A program made the translations under genes and the position numbers. From the NCBI RefSeq assembly GCF_028502605.1, contig NC_079235.1, positions 2,666,001-2,730,000 on the forward strand: 64,000 bases of DNA, read 5' to 3'. Of this stretch, positions 35,439-47,800 are shown piece after piece. Each line of letters begins with the position of its first letter. Within the stretch, counting starts at the first letter, position 1. The notes under the pieces were generated by a model. It was not told where the DNA came from, did not search any database, and worked only from the letters and a program-made list of their open reading frames with translations. Origin of the DNA: Trichoderma breve (lineage: Eukaryota > Ascomycota > Sordariomycetes > Hypocreales > Hypocreaceae).

Positions 35439-35836
35439 ATGTCTGGCCCTGAAAGCGCCCATGCCGGAGGTGGCTACGACCTTCTGAGGAGGGCAACTCA
35501 AGCAATGATGTCAAAGTACGTTTGTTTGTCTTGTCTTTGTGTCTTTGTTCGTCTTTCAGCCCTTTATCCCGCGCTCTGGAAGTCTCCGTGTCGTTCCGCG
35601 AAGCGGCTTGGCCCCGCCATCATAGCTTCTCCCACGATAGCCTTGCGAGCTACCAAGTAGTAGCTCTTCATGGGCCATATATTTGAGTGGGACAAAGCAA
35701 ATCATATTCACACCTCATCTGCTTGTTTCACTTGTTTGTTATTGCCAGTTTCCCGTCGAGCCAGGAGGAGGAAATCAACCATGACTGCGACTCAACTGCC
35801 GGTGGAGATCTGGCGCGCAAGTGGCGCTGGGTTTGA
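35439..35836 (+). CDS. Putative spliced 54-codon leader ORF ahead of the Sch9-like kinase
   Basis: ATG in a caccATGtc context opens 77 nt (35439-35515), then donor GTACGT, a 233-nt intron and acceptor TTGCCAG. Exon 2 (35749-35836) completes the codon and ends with TGA. The 54-aa product starts MSGPESAHAGGGYDLLRRAT, continues QAMMS, and then turns acidic (SQEEEIN) before a basic end (LARKWRWV). It sits 1.1 kb before the kinase ATG, directly after a CT-rich leader-like stretch. It may be an upstream ORF of the kinase mRNA, a separate small gene, or, through another donor, an N-terminal extension. It is not recognised as a known family, and the evidence is frame continuity only. Confidence 0.35.
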
Positions 35837-36912
35837 CACAAAGCACCCGATGTTGGGCGTTGAAACAACTTCAACAATGTCTCGCGACTCGACTACTTGA
35901 GCCAATGACTGGTGGTTTGCCTGGTGCTTCTGGCATATTCCAGTTTATGCTCCGCCTTGCAGCCTTTCCGCTCTGATGGAAGCCAAGAGACAGGCATTTC
36001 ACGCAACGGCTTATCAAGCCCGTGGCGGGGTGTCTTATGAGCTTACTGCTATCAACCACTCGTCCTTGCGGGCAACCCGAAAACGCTTGCACATGCCAAT
36101 CGAAGGGGAAAAAACTTCTCTTACATGGAACCAAGCTTGTCCTGGAAACTACGGCTATTTTGCGGAACCATGTTCGTCATACCCTGGCGCTTCAACTCAT
36201 ATCCAGGCCCAACCAGGATACGGCTAGGAAAGCTACCCGTCCGCCTTTGAGCGCCTCATCTGGCCAATTTCCTGACTCATGGTCGACCCCTCCGATTCAC
36301 AATCACTGCCGGAGTCTTATTCTGCGAATCTGTTCTGTTTCACTCTACGAGCAGATTAGTAAAGAACAAGACACCCTTTTCAAAACTATCCGGACCATCG
36401 GCCGCTTGGCGCTTCCAGAGCCTCTTGAAATTTTTTTCCCTTACTATCTTCTGCACAACCCCGCCACAGCATGCATGCTTTTAGGCCTTCTACTTCCAGC
36501 CTTGACCAAGTTTTTGATATCCCCACTCGTCTAAGTGGCCGTACCGGAGCAAATTTCATCTCGTCATTCCCCTTTCTTCGCGCCTGTTGCGCCCGGCGTT
36601 TGTACAGCCGGATCCGCTCTCGGAATTCCCATCTCTGACTGCTCAGCCCTTGGACTGTCCGGGTTGCCTGGCCGGCCGCCTCCGTGTTTTCCTCGTCCGT
36701 TATAATCAATCTTTCCCCCTAACGAGTTAGTGCACATCACGACTTCAATTCCCATCCATCCTTTCCTTGGCGCCAGCCGCGAACTAGTGTTCCCACTTCA
36801 ATCAACCATTTCCCCGCGCCATTGTTGATTTTTTGCCTAACCAAATCTTTTTATCATATTTTTCCTCGTTGCTTTTTCTTTTTTCCGTTTCTTTTCCTTA
36901 TTTCAGTTGACC
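35837..36912. other. Probable leader of the Sch9-like kinase mRNA
   Basis: No gene was recognised. The last ~170 bp are pyrimidine-rich and end with TTTCAG six bases before the kinase ATG, which looks like a 3' splice site of a leader intron. A 170-codon plus-strand frame (36022-36534) lacks recognisable motifs. Confidence 0.4.
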
Positions 36913-39656
36913 ATGCAGGGTACTGACAATTCCGCAAGAACCGCCGCGACGGACGAGGATGGCGCGGATCACATCGGCTTTGAAACCCCTCGATCCGGCA
37001 TAGCCACTCCTCACCCCGACCCTCAAGATAAACGCCTGCCCGGAATCATGAGCTACTTTGCCCAGGTTCGTGAAGACCTTCCTGCAAGCCAGGAGAGCTT
37101 TTCTACAATGTCAATACCGGAGGGAGGCGTGCCCTCGGCCCCGATGCAAGGCCAGCAGTTGCTGGACTCCTTATCCACAAAACTACAGTCACTCGAGCAT
37201 GCTGAAAGCTCTCAGCCTTGCGGACAAGAAGCTCGTTGCTCCCGGCAGTCTAACTCCTTGACTATTCGCACGCGCGCTAGCCAGGAAAAACTGACGGGAT
37301 CAACAAACTCTTGTCTACCCTCCGTCACTTCACACTCTTCCTCCTCCTCTACGAGATCTGCAGCACCAGAAACTACTTTTTCGGACGAGGAGATTAGGAG
37401 TGCCGGTTCATCAGGCGCTTCTAGTCGCTCAGAAACAGTAAAGTCTATGGGTTGTTTGCAAGATCGTCCACTTCTTTCCCAATTATCTACCCGTCCTTTC
37501 TCAGATACCGCCGCCGCATCAATTCCTCATCCTGTGCTACATACACAAGCTCACAGGTCTTCTTCTCAAACTCTACACTCACAAGATGTGGCGGGGCTTG
37601 GCACAACTCAAACTAAATGGTATTCGCTTCAAGGACTGAAAGAGCTAACTCGTGGTATCATATTCAAGAGCGGCCCGCCCACTCCTACCAGGGCCCTCTC
37701 TACAGCCCAACCAGCCCCAGACAGTAGGGACACCACTCCCAATGGATCCGGCACTGATGGCGCCGAGACAAGTGGCACGCAGACTCCCAAGAACTCTGGA
37801 GCCGCTCAGTCGGCCAAGGGGAGATTGACCATCAAGATCGTTGAGGCGCGAGGAATTCGCAAGAGCCGTGACCCTTACGTCGTGGCCGTGTTCCAGCGGA
37901 GTGAGCTCATCTCTGGTGGACCTCATGCCATCGAGGAGGAGGAACATGTCATAGGAACACCGGCTGGTCTCGGCGCAATCCCAATGAAGCGTCAAGTAAG
38001 CGATTCTGGCAGGCCTATGGCAATCCCAATGCGCAGCCGTCAGAGCAGCAACACCAGCATTAGTGACTACAACACATTCCGCAACCGAACCTCCCGGACC
38101 CTTTACTCAAGTCCTAAGTGGGACGCAGAAGCTGTCTTGTAAGTTTATCCATCATCCCACTCGCAGTCGTTACCACCGTCCACCGTGGAATTAGGGATGC
38201 TAACCGTCATTGTAGCGATGTCGTCGATTCGGATTTGCAGGTAGACGTTTCGGTATATGACCATGCCGCAAATGGAGAGGATTTCCTGGGCCATGTCAAC
38301 CTCGAGGCCAAAAAGGATAGCCCTGTCAAGGGATGGTTTGCGCTGCAGGGACACGCAAACACCACCGTCGACAACATTCCGACGGGCGAGATATTTGTCG
38401 AGGTCACCTACCAGAGGACGGAAAGGAAGCACTTCGGTCCCACCGACTTCGAGGTCCTCAAGCTCATCGGCAAGGGCACTTTTGGCCAAGTCTACCAAGT
38501 TCGAAAGAAGGATACCCAACGAATTTATGCTATGAAGGTCTTGCAGAAGAAGGTCATTGTCCAGAAGAAAGAGGTTGCACACACCGTGGGGGAGCGAAAC
38601 ATTCTCGTTCGCACAGCTACGTCTGATTCGCCGTTCATCGTTGGACTAAAATTCTCATTCCAAACACCATCTGAACTGTATTTGGTGACCGATTACATGT
38701 CTGGTGGAGAGCTGTTCTGGCACCTCCAGAAGGAAGGCCGATTCGATGAGAAGCGAGCCAAATTCTACATCGCCGAGCTTATCTTGGCAATTCAGCATCT
38801 CCACAACAACGACATTGTCTACCGAGACCTCAAGCCCGAAAACATTCTGCTGGATGCGAATGGTCACATTGCGCTTTGTGACTTTGGGCTGTCCAAGGCA
38901 AATCTCACAAAGAACGACACCACCAACACCTTTTGTGGGACTACGGAATACCTCGCACCTGAAGTCCTTCTCGATGAGTCAGGATACACGAAAATGGTCG
39001 ACTTCTGGTCGCTCGGCGTCTTGGTGTTTGAGATGTGCTGCGGATGGAGCCCCTTTTACGCCGAGGACACCCAACAAATGTACAAGAACATTGCCTTCGG
39101 CAAGGTTCGGTTCCCGCGTGACACGCTTTCTCAGGAGGGCCGCAACTTTGTCAAGGGGTTGCTTAATAGAAATCCCAAACACAGACTAGGAGCAACAGAC
39201 GATGCTGAAGAGCTTAAACGCCACCCCTTCTTCAACGACATTGACTGGAACCTCCTCGCCAAGAAGCTCATCTCTCCACCCTTCAAGCCAAAGTTGAAGT
39301 CGGCAACGGACGTGTCATATTTCGACCCAGAATTCACTACCGCCCTGGATCAGAATGGCTCTCTCAATGAGCGAGCTGCTGCACTGGCGAGAGGATACGC
39401 CGCCTCTACACCGCTCTCACCATCGGTGCAGGCAAACTTTCATGGGTTCACCTACGTTGATGAAAGCGCACTGGATGATCACATGCGTGACTTGTCGAGA
39501 AACGACGACGAAGATATGGATGACGCTCACGCCAACGGTGACGATGATTGGGATAATCTAGAGGATATCGATCCCCGACAGGCCAACAGGATGAGTGGCA
39601 TTGTCAAATCTGGACACGACGAACAAATGGTTGGAGGCGCGCATTTTGACCCGTAA
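36913..39656 (+). CDS. SCH9: AGC kinase with C2 domain, Sch9-like (TORC1 effector)
   Basis: Two exons (36913-38138, 38216-39656) give 888 aa. The Ser/Thr-rich N-terminal ~300 residues include the fungal Sch9 pattern FETPRSGIATPHPDPQDKR. A C2 domain (about 300-470; GRLTIKIVEARGIRKSRDPY) is split by the 77-nt intron. The kinase domain (about 485-745) has GKGTFGQV, YAMKVL, YRDLKPEN, DFG and the activation-loop site TFCGTTEYLAPE (Thr near 647). The AGC tail carries a STPLSPS turn motif and the hydrophobic motif FHGFTYVD near residue 820, the TORC1/TORC2-type phosphosites. Sch9 links nutrient signalling to ribosome biogenesis, growth and stress. The C-terminal ~60 residues are very acidic (DDEDMDD). 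Confidence 0.93.
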
Positions 39657-41064
39657 ATGGCATATCGGTTGGTTACGGCACACGGGAGTGGAAGGTCTTG
39701 CATGGCGTTTGTTTATTTTCCCCTGTTTAGTTTTCCTTCGTGTCATGGCAATGCAGGTCGACTTTTGTACCTGGAAAAAAGAAATTGATATCCCGAAAAA
39801 CAACCACGACGATGTCGATACAAACGGTTAATCATGGCATGAATTGCATCAAGGGGTTGGTTGGGTTTTGCATTTTGCGCGTTGTTCCATGGCTATCTGT
39901 GCAGGAAAGGATCCTGGAGTTCAGGTTGAGCCCGAAGATGTATGATGATGATGATGAAATGGAATTGACTCAAAGTGCCAGACTGCTCGCACAAATGTGA
40001 ACAAGTCTGATGCAGCAGATTCCAGAGAACATAAGAATGGAAAAAAGAAGACACAAAGAAAAAAAAAAACTATTCCGGCATTGAAAGAGAAAGAAAGAGA
40101 AGACTTCACACACCACACAAGATGTAACAAAAAAGGGAACCTCGGACAGAAGAGAGGGTCAAAAACAAAAGCAAATAAGCATTTACTTTTTTCTTTTTCT
40201 TTTTCTTCCTTAGGCTAGTAGGATCATGCCGCCTTGCATCTCATCATGTCTTTTGTTCGTGCGCGCCATTTCGGTGAACTTTTTGCCTCTGGCGCGTGTG
40301 TGTAAATTCATGATGAACGAACGATGAGAGAGTAATAACCGAAGAAGGGAGCTTTTAGTAATCTTGGAAAACGTATATATATTTAATTAATATCATTTGC
40401 CGGAATGACGAGGCTACGATATGATATGATGCGATGTCAACTATTGTGTGGTCATCATCTTAATTGGAGGTGAATATTGCTGTTCATCATTGTAATCAAA
40501 AGTGATTGCCGTTGAGATTCCACATGATTGTGTTGTTCCTGGACACTTACCACAAGAGGCTCTGAGACAATTCATTCTAAAGACAATTCATTTTAAAGGC
40601 AACTCATTCTAGATTATTGTTCACTAGAAGCATGAATGAGATTTGTCACTCTGCACGAGGCGGGCACACATGCAAGTTTGCATATCTTGATTGATATTGG
40701 CATTCAGAACAATGTCCTACATTGAATCGAGGGCTGTTTGAGGAAAAATGTACAATGGGATATGTAAAAATGTATCCCTTTTGACAAGACCGGCATCCTT
40801 GTTCCTAGCCGCAATCAGCCCGGCCAGGAAATTATGGATTGTCCGGTATGCCACTGCCTCCCCCTCCTGGCTCTTTCTCTCTCTCGTCTCTTCTTCCTCC
40901 ACTCTTTTTCGTATATCAAACTCCCGCTGAGCGTCAAAAGTGAGCTTTCTGCACTAAACTGACGACGATTTATCCCTTCTTTCTCTTTCCTCCCCTACTC
41001 TATTCCACCCAGCTGACAGGATTTTCTCTCCTTGTTTTCATCCAAGAACGCGGTTTTCGATCCT
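39657..41064. other. Convergent intergenic region
   Basis: This region holds the 3' flanks of the Sch9-like gene and of the ATP synthase subunit h gene. A-rich sequence at 40030-40210 and T-rich runs near 40188 are present. No gene was seen. Confidence 0.5.
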
Positions 41065-42079
41065 CTAGTGGTGGGGCTCCTCCTCCTCCTCGGCCTCGAG
41101 CCAGTCAGGCAGCTGAGCAACGCCAGTAGCGGACTGGGCGGAAGCATCCTGGCCCTCGATCTCAACGGCCATGGACTCGTAGGCCTTGAGGTTGTCGGCA
41201 AGGTTGGCCTCCTCGGGAGAGGCAGGGGTCTTGGGCATGGCGAAGACCTGGACCTGGCCTTCAGCATCGGACTCCTTGACGGCGGGGGTCTTGTAGGCCT
41301 TGAGCTCCTTGAGGTAGAGCTCCTGAACGAAGTCGGCTAGAAAGATATTGCGTTAGTTGACACGTTCTGGTTGAATTTGCCTTGGTCATGTATATCAAGC
41401 TAGTTTAGCTAAGCTGGAGTGTGCAGAGGTGGCGGGAAATAGCGCAACGCTTGTTGCTCGAGTTGTCATGCTATCTCGGCGAAGATGGAGTGTCGGGTTG
41501 GTGAGGTTGATGGTTTTGATCAAGGTATCTCCTTGTAGTAAAAGTGGCCAGATGAAGAAAGGTAGCAATCGGAGGTATCGGCTATAGCTTTTGAGGGTAT
41601 AAAAAGTGACAAAACAGATATTGAGCTTCTTAGGAATTCCCAACCAATGTAAAATACAGTGGAAAGGACAGGCCACCTCCAAGTTGACAACAGACCGACA
41701 GCAGGTGATGGATTGGTTTGGACATAAAGGGAAGATATAAGGCGCATTTCCATACCTCGTCGTGAGACGGTTGGGGCAATGAAGCCCCTCACCTGGACGG
41801 CATTTGCTCTGGCGGCGCGAGCAGCAACAGCGCGCTACATCGACAGAAACAAGAACCAGTTAGCAATGGACAGTTCCGGGCTGAGGTGTGCAAGGCTTAT
41901 GCCGGGCCAGCGCATCGCATCGCATCGCATGCGGGGAGGGGCGAAGATGACGATGGCGGCGACGTGGACAAAAAGCCCAGTAAAGAGAGAGGGTTTTTCG
42001 CATCGGCTGGGAATGATTGATTGGGAGGGGAACAGCAGGACAGAAAACTCACAGAGGCCCGGGACAGTTGGCTGAGCAT
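41065..42079 (-). CDS. ATP14: Mitochondrial F1Fo-ATP synthase subunit h (Atp14)
   Basis: Three exons (42079-42053, 41792-41756, 41336-41065) give 111 aa. The first two encode a mitochondrial presequence (MLSQLSRASVRGFIAPTVSRR). The mature part begins ADFVQELYLKELKAYKTP and ends in the acidic EAEEEEEPHH, which is diagnostic for subunit h of the peripheral stalk. Introns are unusually long for this window (260 and 419 nt). In intron 1 a good branch point (CTAAC) and TGTAG acceptor (41836) would shift the frame. The acceptor GTCCAG at 41793 keeps it and is used here, so the presequence junction is less certain than the mature protein. Codon use in exon 3 is strongly C-biased, as in highly expressed genes. 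Confidence 0.88.
41911..41930. repeat. (CGCAT)4 microsatellite in ATP14 intron 1
   Basis: Four exact copies of CGCAT lie within the first intron of the minus-strand ATP synthase gene. Confidence 0.9.
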
Positions 42080-43492
42080 CTTGAAATGGCTTGGGCGTTG
42101 CTCAATTGGCGGAGAGCAAAAGGGCGGACCCGGACAGAGGTTTGGGGGAGAGAATGGAGACAGGCTGAGGGTTTTGTGAAAATCGTGATGCCGAACACTG
42201 GGAGACTTTCCCCGGCTAAAGCATGGCCAGCCAGCCCGTCACGCGGAGCGCCGGGCTTTTTTTCTTCCTCATTTGGTGCTTTGTGCCTGGGCTGCGGCAA
42301 CTTTTTTTTTTCTTCCTTGGTGCCTCAGGTTATGAGGGATGAGGAGCCACTGCGTCCACTAATTCCCACTGTTTTTGGAGCTGTTCCAGCGCTTCAGCGC
42401 CGGAGAGGTCGCTAGAATTTAGCGGGAGCTTGCGGAGATGGGAGAGCTGCACGTGACTCGGAAGAAGTCGCGTAACATCCCGAAGACGACGTCAGGCCAC
42501 GCAGAAGCTCGATCATGAACATCATCCATTGCTATAAGTATAGTATAGACTATGGCAAATAAACATCAATGGATCTATCTTTGCATTCCACAGCACATAC
42601 ATATTCTGATTGATTTAACTGCTGCTTTTTTTTTTCTTTAGTGGGCGAATTGTTTGCCATGTACATTACTTACTAGGCGTCATCATGCAGGGGAGCCGCT
42701 TACATGTACGCACAGCAAATCTCAATGGGCCACCAAGAGCTCCATCAAGCATCTTGCATTACAGTACGGCCAAACTGAGCAGCTCTCTTGGACAAGATGT
42801 GGGGCTTGAGGTCTTGATCAGATGTTGATGGCAGCTTTGAATTATACAACAGAACTACAAACAACACGGTTCAGTCCAGTTGAACTGGTAGGTAGACTGT
42901 CACACAACCCCACTACACTTTGTTAGTCCTCCTCCTCGCTCTCCTGCTTAGTTATTTTCTTCCCATCATCATCACATTCAGACTCCCAGTCACATAACTT
43001 GCTTCGTTGCATTTGAGCTTAGTGCCTTCGGTCTTCTCTTGTGTTTTCTCCCCTCTGCTTGTGATCCTTCGTTTGATCCCTCACATAGACAGTTCCCGAT
43101 ATTCAATTATATGTAAATAATCCGAGATTACACGGTACTTATCATTACAACTGTAGATAGACTTTTTGCATTCAAAAATAAATTCCAAATGTTGAATTAA
43201 TGATATCATAAAGGCGTAAGCTGCCCGTGCAAACATGATGGCTTACACATCTCTATATACTCGGTATAAACCATTCATTCCCATGTCCGTATTACTATTC
43301 AGAAGCGACCGACTCTCCCAATTCAAAGAAAATATTATCTCCAAACGCCAACAGACATACTGTACGTATTTGCATGTCTGTGATTGTGCATGTTAAACGG
43401 GGGTATACCAATGGCATCATGTGCCTATTTCAAAACGCTTTTCAACCAAGACCGCATCATATAATCACAACATTCGCCGTATATAAACCTCC
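42080..43492. other. Intergenic region
   Basis: This is the upstream region of ATP14 and the 3' flank of the DOMON-b561 gene. T-rich tracts lie near 42258-42270 and 42628-42640. No gene was recognised. Confidence 0.5.
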
Positions 43493-44857
43493 TTACGAGG
43501 CTTGAGCCACCGATGCATACTCCTGCTTCGACTGGTGCTCTTTCCTGGTCGCTCGGCTCCAGCCAAGAGCAATCGAAGCCAAGTAAATCAGCGTAGTAAC
43601 GCCAGCCACGACCGAGTAGGCAATGATGTAACGCGTAGGGGCGTTGCCGAGCTGTAAACCGAGACCGCCGTTGACAATGCCAATAATCATGAGCGCACGT
43701 CCATACCAGCAGTGAAGGTGGCCAAAGAAGCCACGCTTCTGCGTCTTGAGATAGTTGATGTGGTGAATCAAGCCAAAGAGGGGCTGCAGGCTGATGAGGG
43801 GAACGAGGATTATTCCCAAGCGAGAGTGAGCTTGGTCAAAGAACTATAAGGACGAAGATTGTCAGTATGGAAATTCGGATTGGTACACGTAATGAGAGAA
43901 TAAGAGAAAAGACATACCACGTTCTGGTTTCTGGCAATGGTGACACCAAGTCCGAGTCCAGCCCACATTCCCAGGACAGCAATAGTCTGCCAAGATGCGT
44001 GGATATACCACTTCCCGATCAGAGGCATCAAGGCAGCGCCGAGCGGATACATGATAACGAAGATGACCGACATGAGGATGCCGTGGGCACTGGCCAGAGT
44101 CTGGTTAGTCGAGCTGGTGGTTACACCTGATACAGCGCCACCATCACCATCACTATCGCCGTCGCCGTCACCAGAGCCGCCGGAGGAGCCGCCGGAGCTT
44201 CCACCGCTGTTGCTGTTGCTGCTGGACCCGACAAAGGGGTTTGAGTCGGAACTGATGCTAGCTTGGCCCAAGTTGACGTGGAACTGGGTCATGCTATCGT
44301 GTTGTGTGAGAATGGCCGCCGGGTTCGTCGAATCCAAGGAATCTCCCGACTTCCATGCAGAAATCCAGTTCGACTGGCCGGTCAGGTCAAGATTGGTGCA
44401 GTTGCCGCACTTCACATTGGCAACCATGTTGCCGTCAATCACACCAGAACCGGCCAAGAGCGTGACGTCGTTTCTGGCCTTGTAAGTGGGCATGACGTGG
44501 TTGGCACCCGGCCTCGTGCTGAGCGTAACATTTCCATTACCATCCTGGTACATGATGAACATCTGTGAGTGATCCATCTGAGTACCAATACCGAGTCCGA
44601 TCCATTGCCAAGATGTGGGAGCCTTGAGCTGGAAGAAGATGTCGCCGGATCCCGCCTTGGCCGAGGCCTCAGGGACTCCCCATTCGAAGCAGACGCCGTC
44701 GGTAGGACAGAATGGTGCTGTGACGGCGGAGGCAGCGCCGATGTCTTAGGCAACTCTTGTTAATTACAAGGTATGGCCAGAGGCGCGGAGTAGACGGATG
44801 CGACTTACAGAGAGCAGTGGCAGCGGCAGCCAAAGCCGTGCTTTGTGAAAACCTCAT
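43493..44857 (-). CDS. DOMON-cytochrome b561 membrane redox protein
   Basis: Three exons (44857-44809, 44744-43918, 43843-43493) give 408 aa. A signal peptide (MRFSQSTALAAAATAL) leads into a DOMON/cellobiose-dehydrogenase-type cytochrome domain (about residues 25-210) with WQWIGLGIGTQMDHSQMFIMY, a plausible heme-Met region. A low-complexity Ser/Gly/Asp linker follows, then a cytochrome b561 domain with several transmembrane helices. Its histidines, candidate heme ligands, lie in SAHGILMS, YIHASWQ, DQAHSRLG and GHLHCWYGRA. Such proteins carry electrons across membranes, e.g. to extracellular acceptors or metal ions. The partner is unknown. The acceptor of exon 2 is CCTAAG, a slightly unusual 3' splice site. 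Confidence 0.87.
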
Positions 44858-47800
44858 GATGTATACCCGCGCGTATGTGAATGCGTCTCTACACTCTGTA
44901 TTGAGACGTTCGTATGATATGAAATAATATAGGAGATAAGATCGAGAGGGGGTGTGAAGGGAATCGCTCTAGTTTATAACACCCGCCAGGAGTTGTGTGA
45001 CAAGAGGTGTCGCTGCGGGATGTCACTAGTTACTTGTTGACAAGCGTCTTTCTAGACATCGGCAGAGGGAGCGAGCATTGAATACTTAAATGTTCGAGGC
45101 CTTAGTTGGGACAACGATAGGGATGTCTCGGGCTCGTCCGGCTCCCCCCAAGGGGTGAGAAGGGGTGTGTCGAGACGCATTGATGCATCTTCCCCCTGCA
45201 AGTCTGTTTCTATTTTTTCCTCTCTCCGGAACCTCTAGCTGCTTTACAAGCCCACCGCAGTCTCCAGCCTTACACCAGATGGGCATTGACTTCGTCACTA
45301 GATTACCCAGATGGGTCCAGAAATTAGACTGGAATACCTAATAGTCGCTTGAATCTGTCCGGCTTGGAAACAAGACAAGCCGGAGCCGGACCATAGATGA
45401 TTTCAATGTTGATGTTGATGACGAAACGAGCCTTGTAGGTACGCACATCTCTTGGCTAAAGAGGTCGTTGAAGGATTGAAAATGGCATAGATTCAACTAC
45501 CTCCACGCTCGTCATGTTCGCAGCACTAGTTTCAAGTGCAGAGAAGACTAACATTGGGCAGTAGCAGTTGAGGGGAGCATGGCCTAGATCGCAGGTTGAC
45601 CAAAATGAGGCTGCCTCTAGCGGGGGCACACCCCAACTCTGCAGTCCCAAACCAGCGGGTTATCACCCATGCAGGTTGGAATAAGACAGCAATATCCCGT
45701 TAGGGCCTTGGCTCTGTTTTTGCTGGCACCAGTGGGAGACTTCCTCAATGTAATCAAGGACGCTGGTTGGAAGAACAGGCATCCAGGGGTGCTGATGGTT
45801 TCTGCTGAACCGCCGTGCGTGTTTCGTGCACAAGGCCTCCCGTCTTACAGCACGGTAGTTGTTCCCCAATCTCAAGCCACCACGGCAGAGACTATCTTTG
45901 GGGGCGACGCCGACGCCGTTGATGTAAATCTTCATCATGCCGGCATTAATCTTGCCGTATGCTTCTTCGCTTCGCCCGGCTCTCCTGTTCTATGTGGCCT
46001 TCTCAGCGGAGCAATCCATCATCCATCTGCCAAACAAGTCCTTGACAGCAGACCGACGGTAGAGACGGCACGTGCTGACAACCACGACAAGGAAGAGTGC
46101 CTGGCGATCTCTTGTTGAGTGTCACAAGCGAGGCGCAGACAGCTCTCAGACGCGCAGCCAGTAGGTACTTCGTAGAGGCGTGGGCGTGTCTTCTGTCTGC
46201 TTCGGCCCTTAGCTTGGCGGCAACAGAACGCGAAGTGGCTTACAGTAGTGAGAAAAGGTATCTCAAATACCTGGTATGGGTCAGACATTGAGTGCTGACC
46301 TGTTTGGCCCGCCGGAGGATCTAACTGCCCGACCCGGAGCAACATCTAAATTCAAGATTCGTTCTGACCTTGAGCATCCTTTAACGGTTCCTGATCTGAT
46401 TGCGATGATCTCGTTTCTGTTGTTTCTGCCGTGAAATGACGATTATCGCGATCAAGATGCCGGTATATTCATTGACTTTCTTAAGCTCTCCAGCCACTGC
46501 GTTGAGCCGTATAGCCATCACGCCTCTTTGTCGTGTAAGGCCAGCTAAAGACGGGCACCTGGAAAGCTTCTTTGCGGTGCCAGCACTGCCTCGTTCTGAA
46601 CGGCGCCATCCCGCGCTGGCGCCCGCTGCTTGATATGGCAAGCTAGACGCGGTGGCTTTCTCGTAAAGAAAAGTAGCGAGCAGACTATGCAAACCTTTGT
46701 CAAAGTCTAAAGCCTGTTTTGAACTTTTTTTTCAAGGTGTCAAATGGAAAGCAAAAGAGTCCGAATTTGTTCTTGCGAGATAGAAATTGAAGTTCACACA
46801 CGTCTGAAAAAATGTCCGGTACCTAATAGAACTTACATGGAGCAACTGCAAGCTCTTCGGGCCAATAGCACCTTCCGCAATTGAAGCCTTCAGCTTCTCC
46901 CCCACAAAGTATTACGTTGTACTACTCCATATTCCGACTGCCCCGGTTTACATGCCTAGGTACCGACTTACATAACATTGGGGCTGGGGCCATGAAGTTA
47001 TCACCAGAACCTAGGGGAAAAATAATAATCATAGAGGCAGATACATCGAGGATCGGGTAGATTAGGGGGGAAGGAGCCTCATCCGTATCTCGCAACCAAT
47101 ATCGACGTCTAATACTGCAATTGCACCAAATACCTCTGCCTTTGAACATCTAAATGTCCCATCCATTAATATCTTCCCACTAGCTACTAGCACTGCTACC
47201 TCATCTCACTCACCTAGTTTCCAAATCTTACGTACCTATGTCATCTCACAACGAACCACTAACACGTCCCTTACTCGTACTGCGTCTCTCGTGCCTGGAA
47301 GCAACGCTGCGCCTCCAGCTTCGGCTACATTGATGTCTTCCACGTTAACAGGGTTCCAGTGACGGATCTCTCTGCTATCTCCGCTCCCGTCTACGTGAGC
47401 ATACCACAAGTGCCGCCAACTTCAAGGTTGTTATCACCGACACATGATGCCCAGGTCCAGGGGGGTGTGTGCATATGTGATCATGCCCGATCCTACACAC
47501 TCCATGTTGCTCACTAGAACACGGAGTAGTCTCAAATCTGCGGACTAGTTGCTCAAACTATCCTCTATCCTATGTTGAAGAACAATTACAACGCTTATAG
47601 TCTCAGCCACGGCAGTTTGCACGAATGAATAAGCCCGACATCAACTGACTCGAAGTAGTAATACATGTTGATACCGCCAATTCAACGAATAAGCCCGATA
47701 TCATCAACTGCCTCAAAGCGGCAATACATGTCGATACCGCTAATTCAGGGCAGGCACAACGTACACAAGTCAGTCACAAAGAAACGGTCAGTAAGACCAA

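Noticed and set aside
36022..36534. 170-codon frame in the kinase leader
   Set aside because: There is no recognisable protein pattern, and it lies within the putative leader; probably chance.
45663..46118. Overlapping plus- and minus-strand frames in the 45-48 kb gap
   Set aside because: Neither shows a domain; they are mutually antisense and no splice extension improves either.
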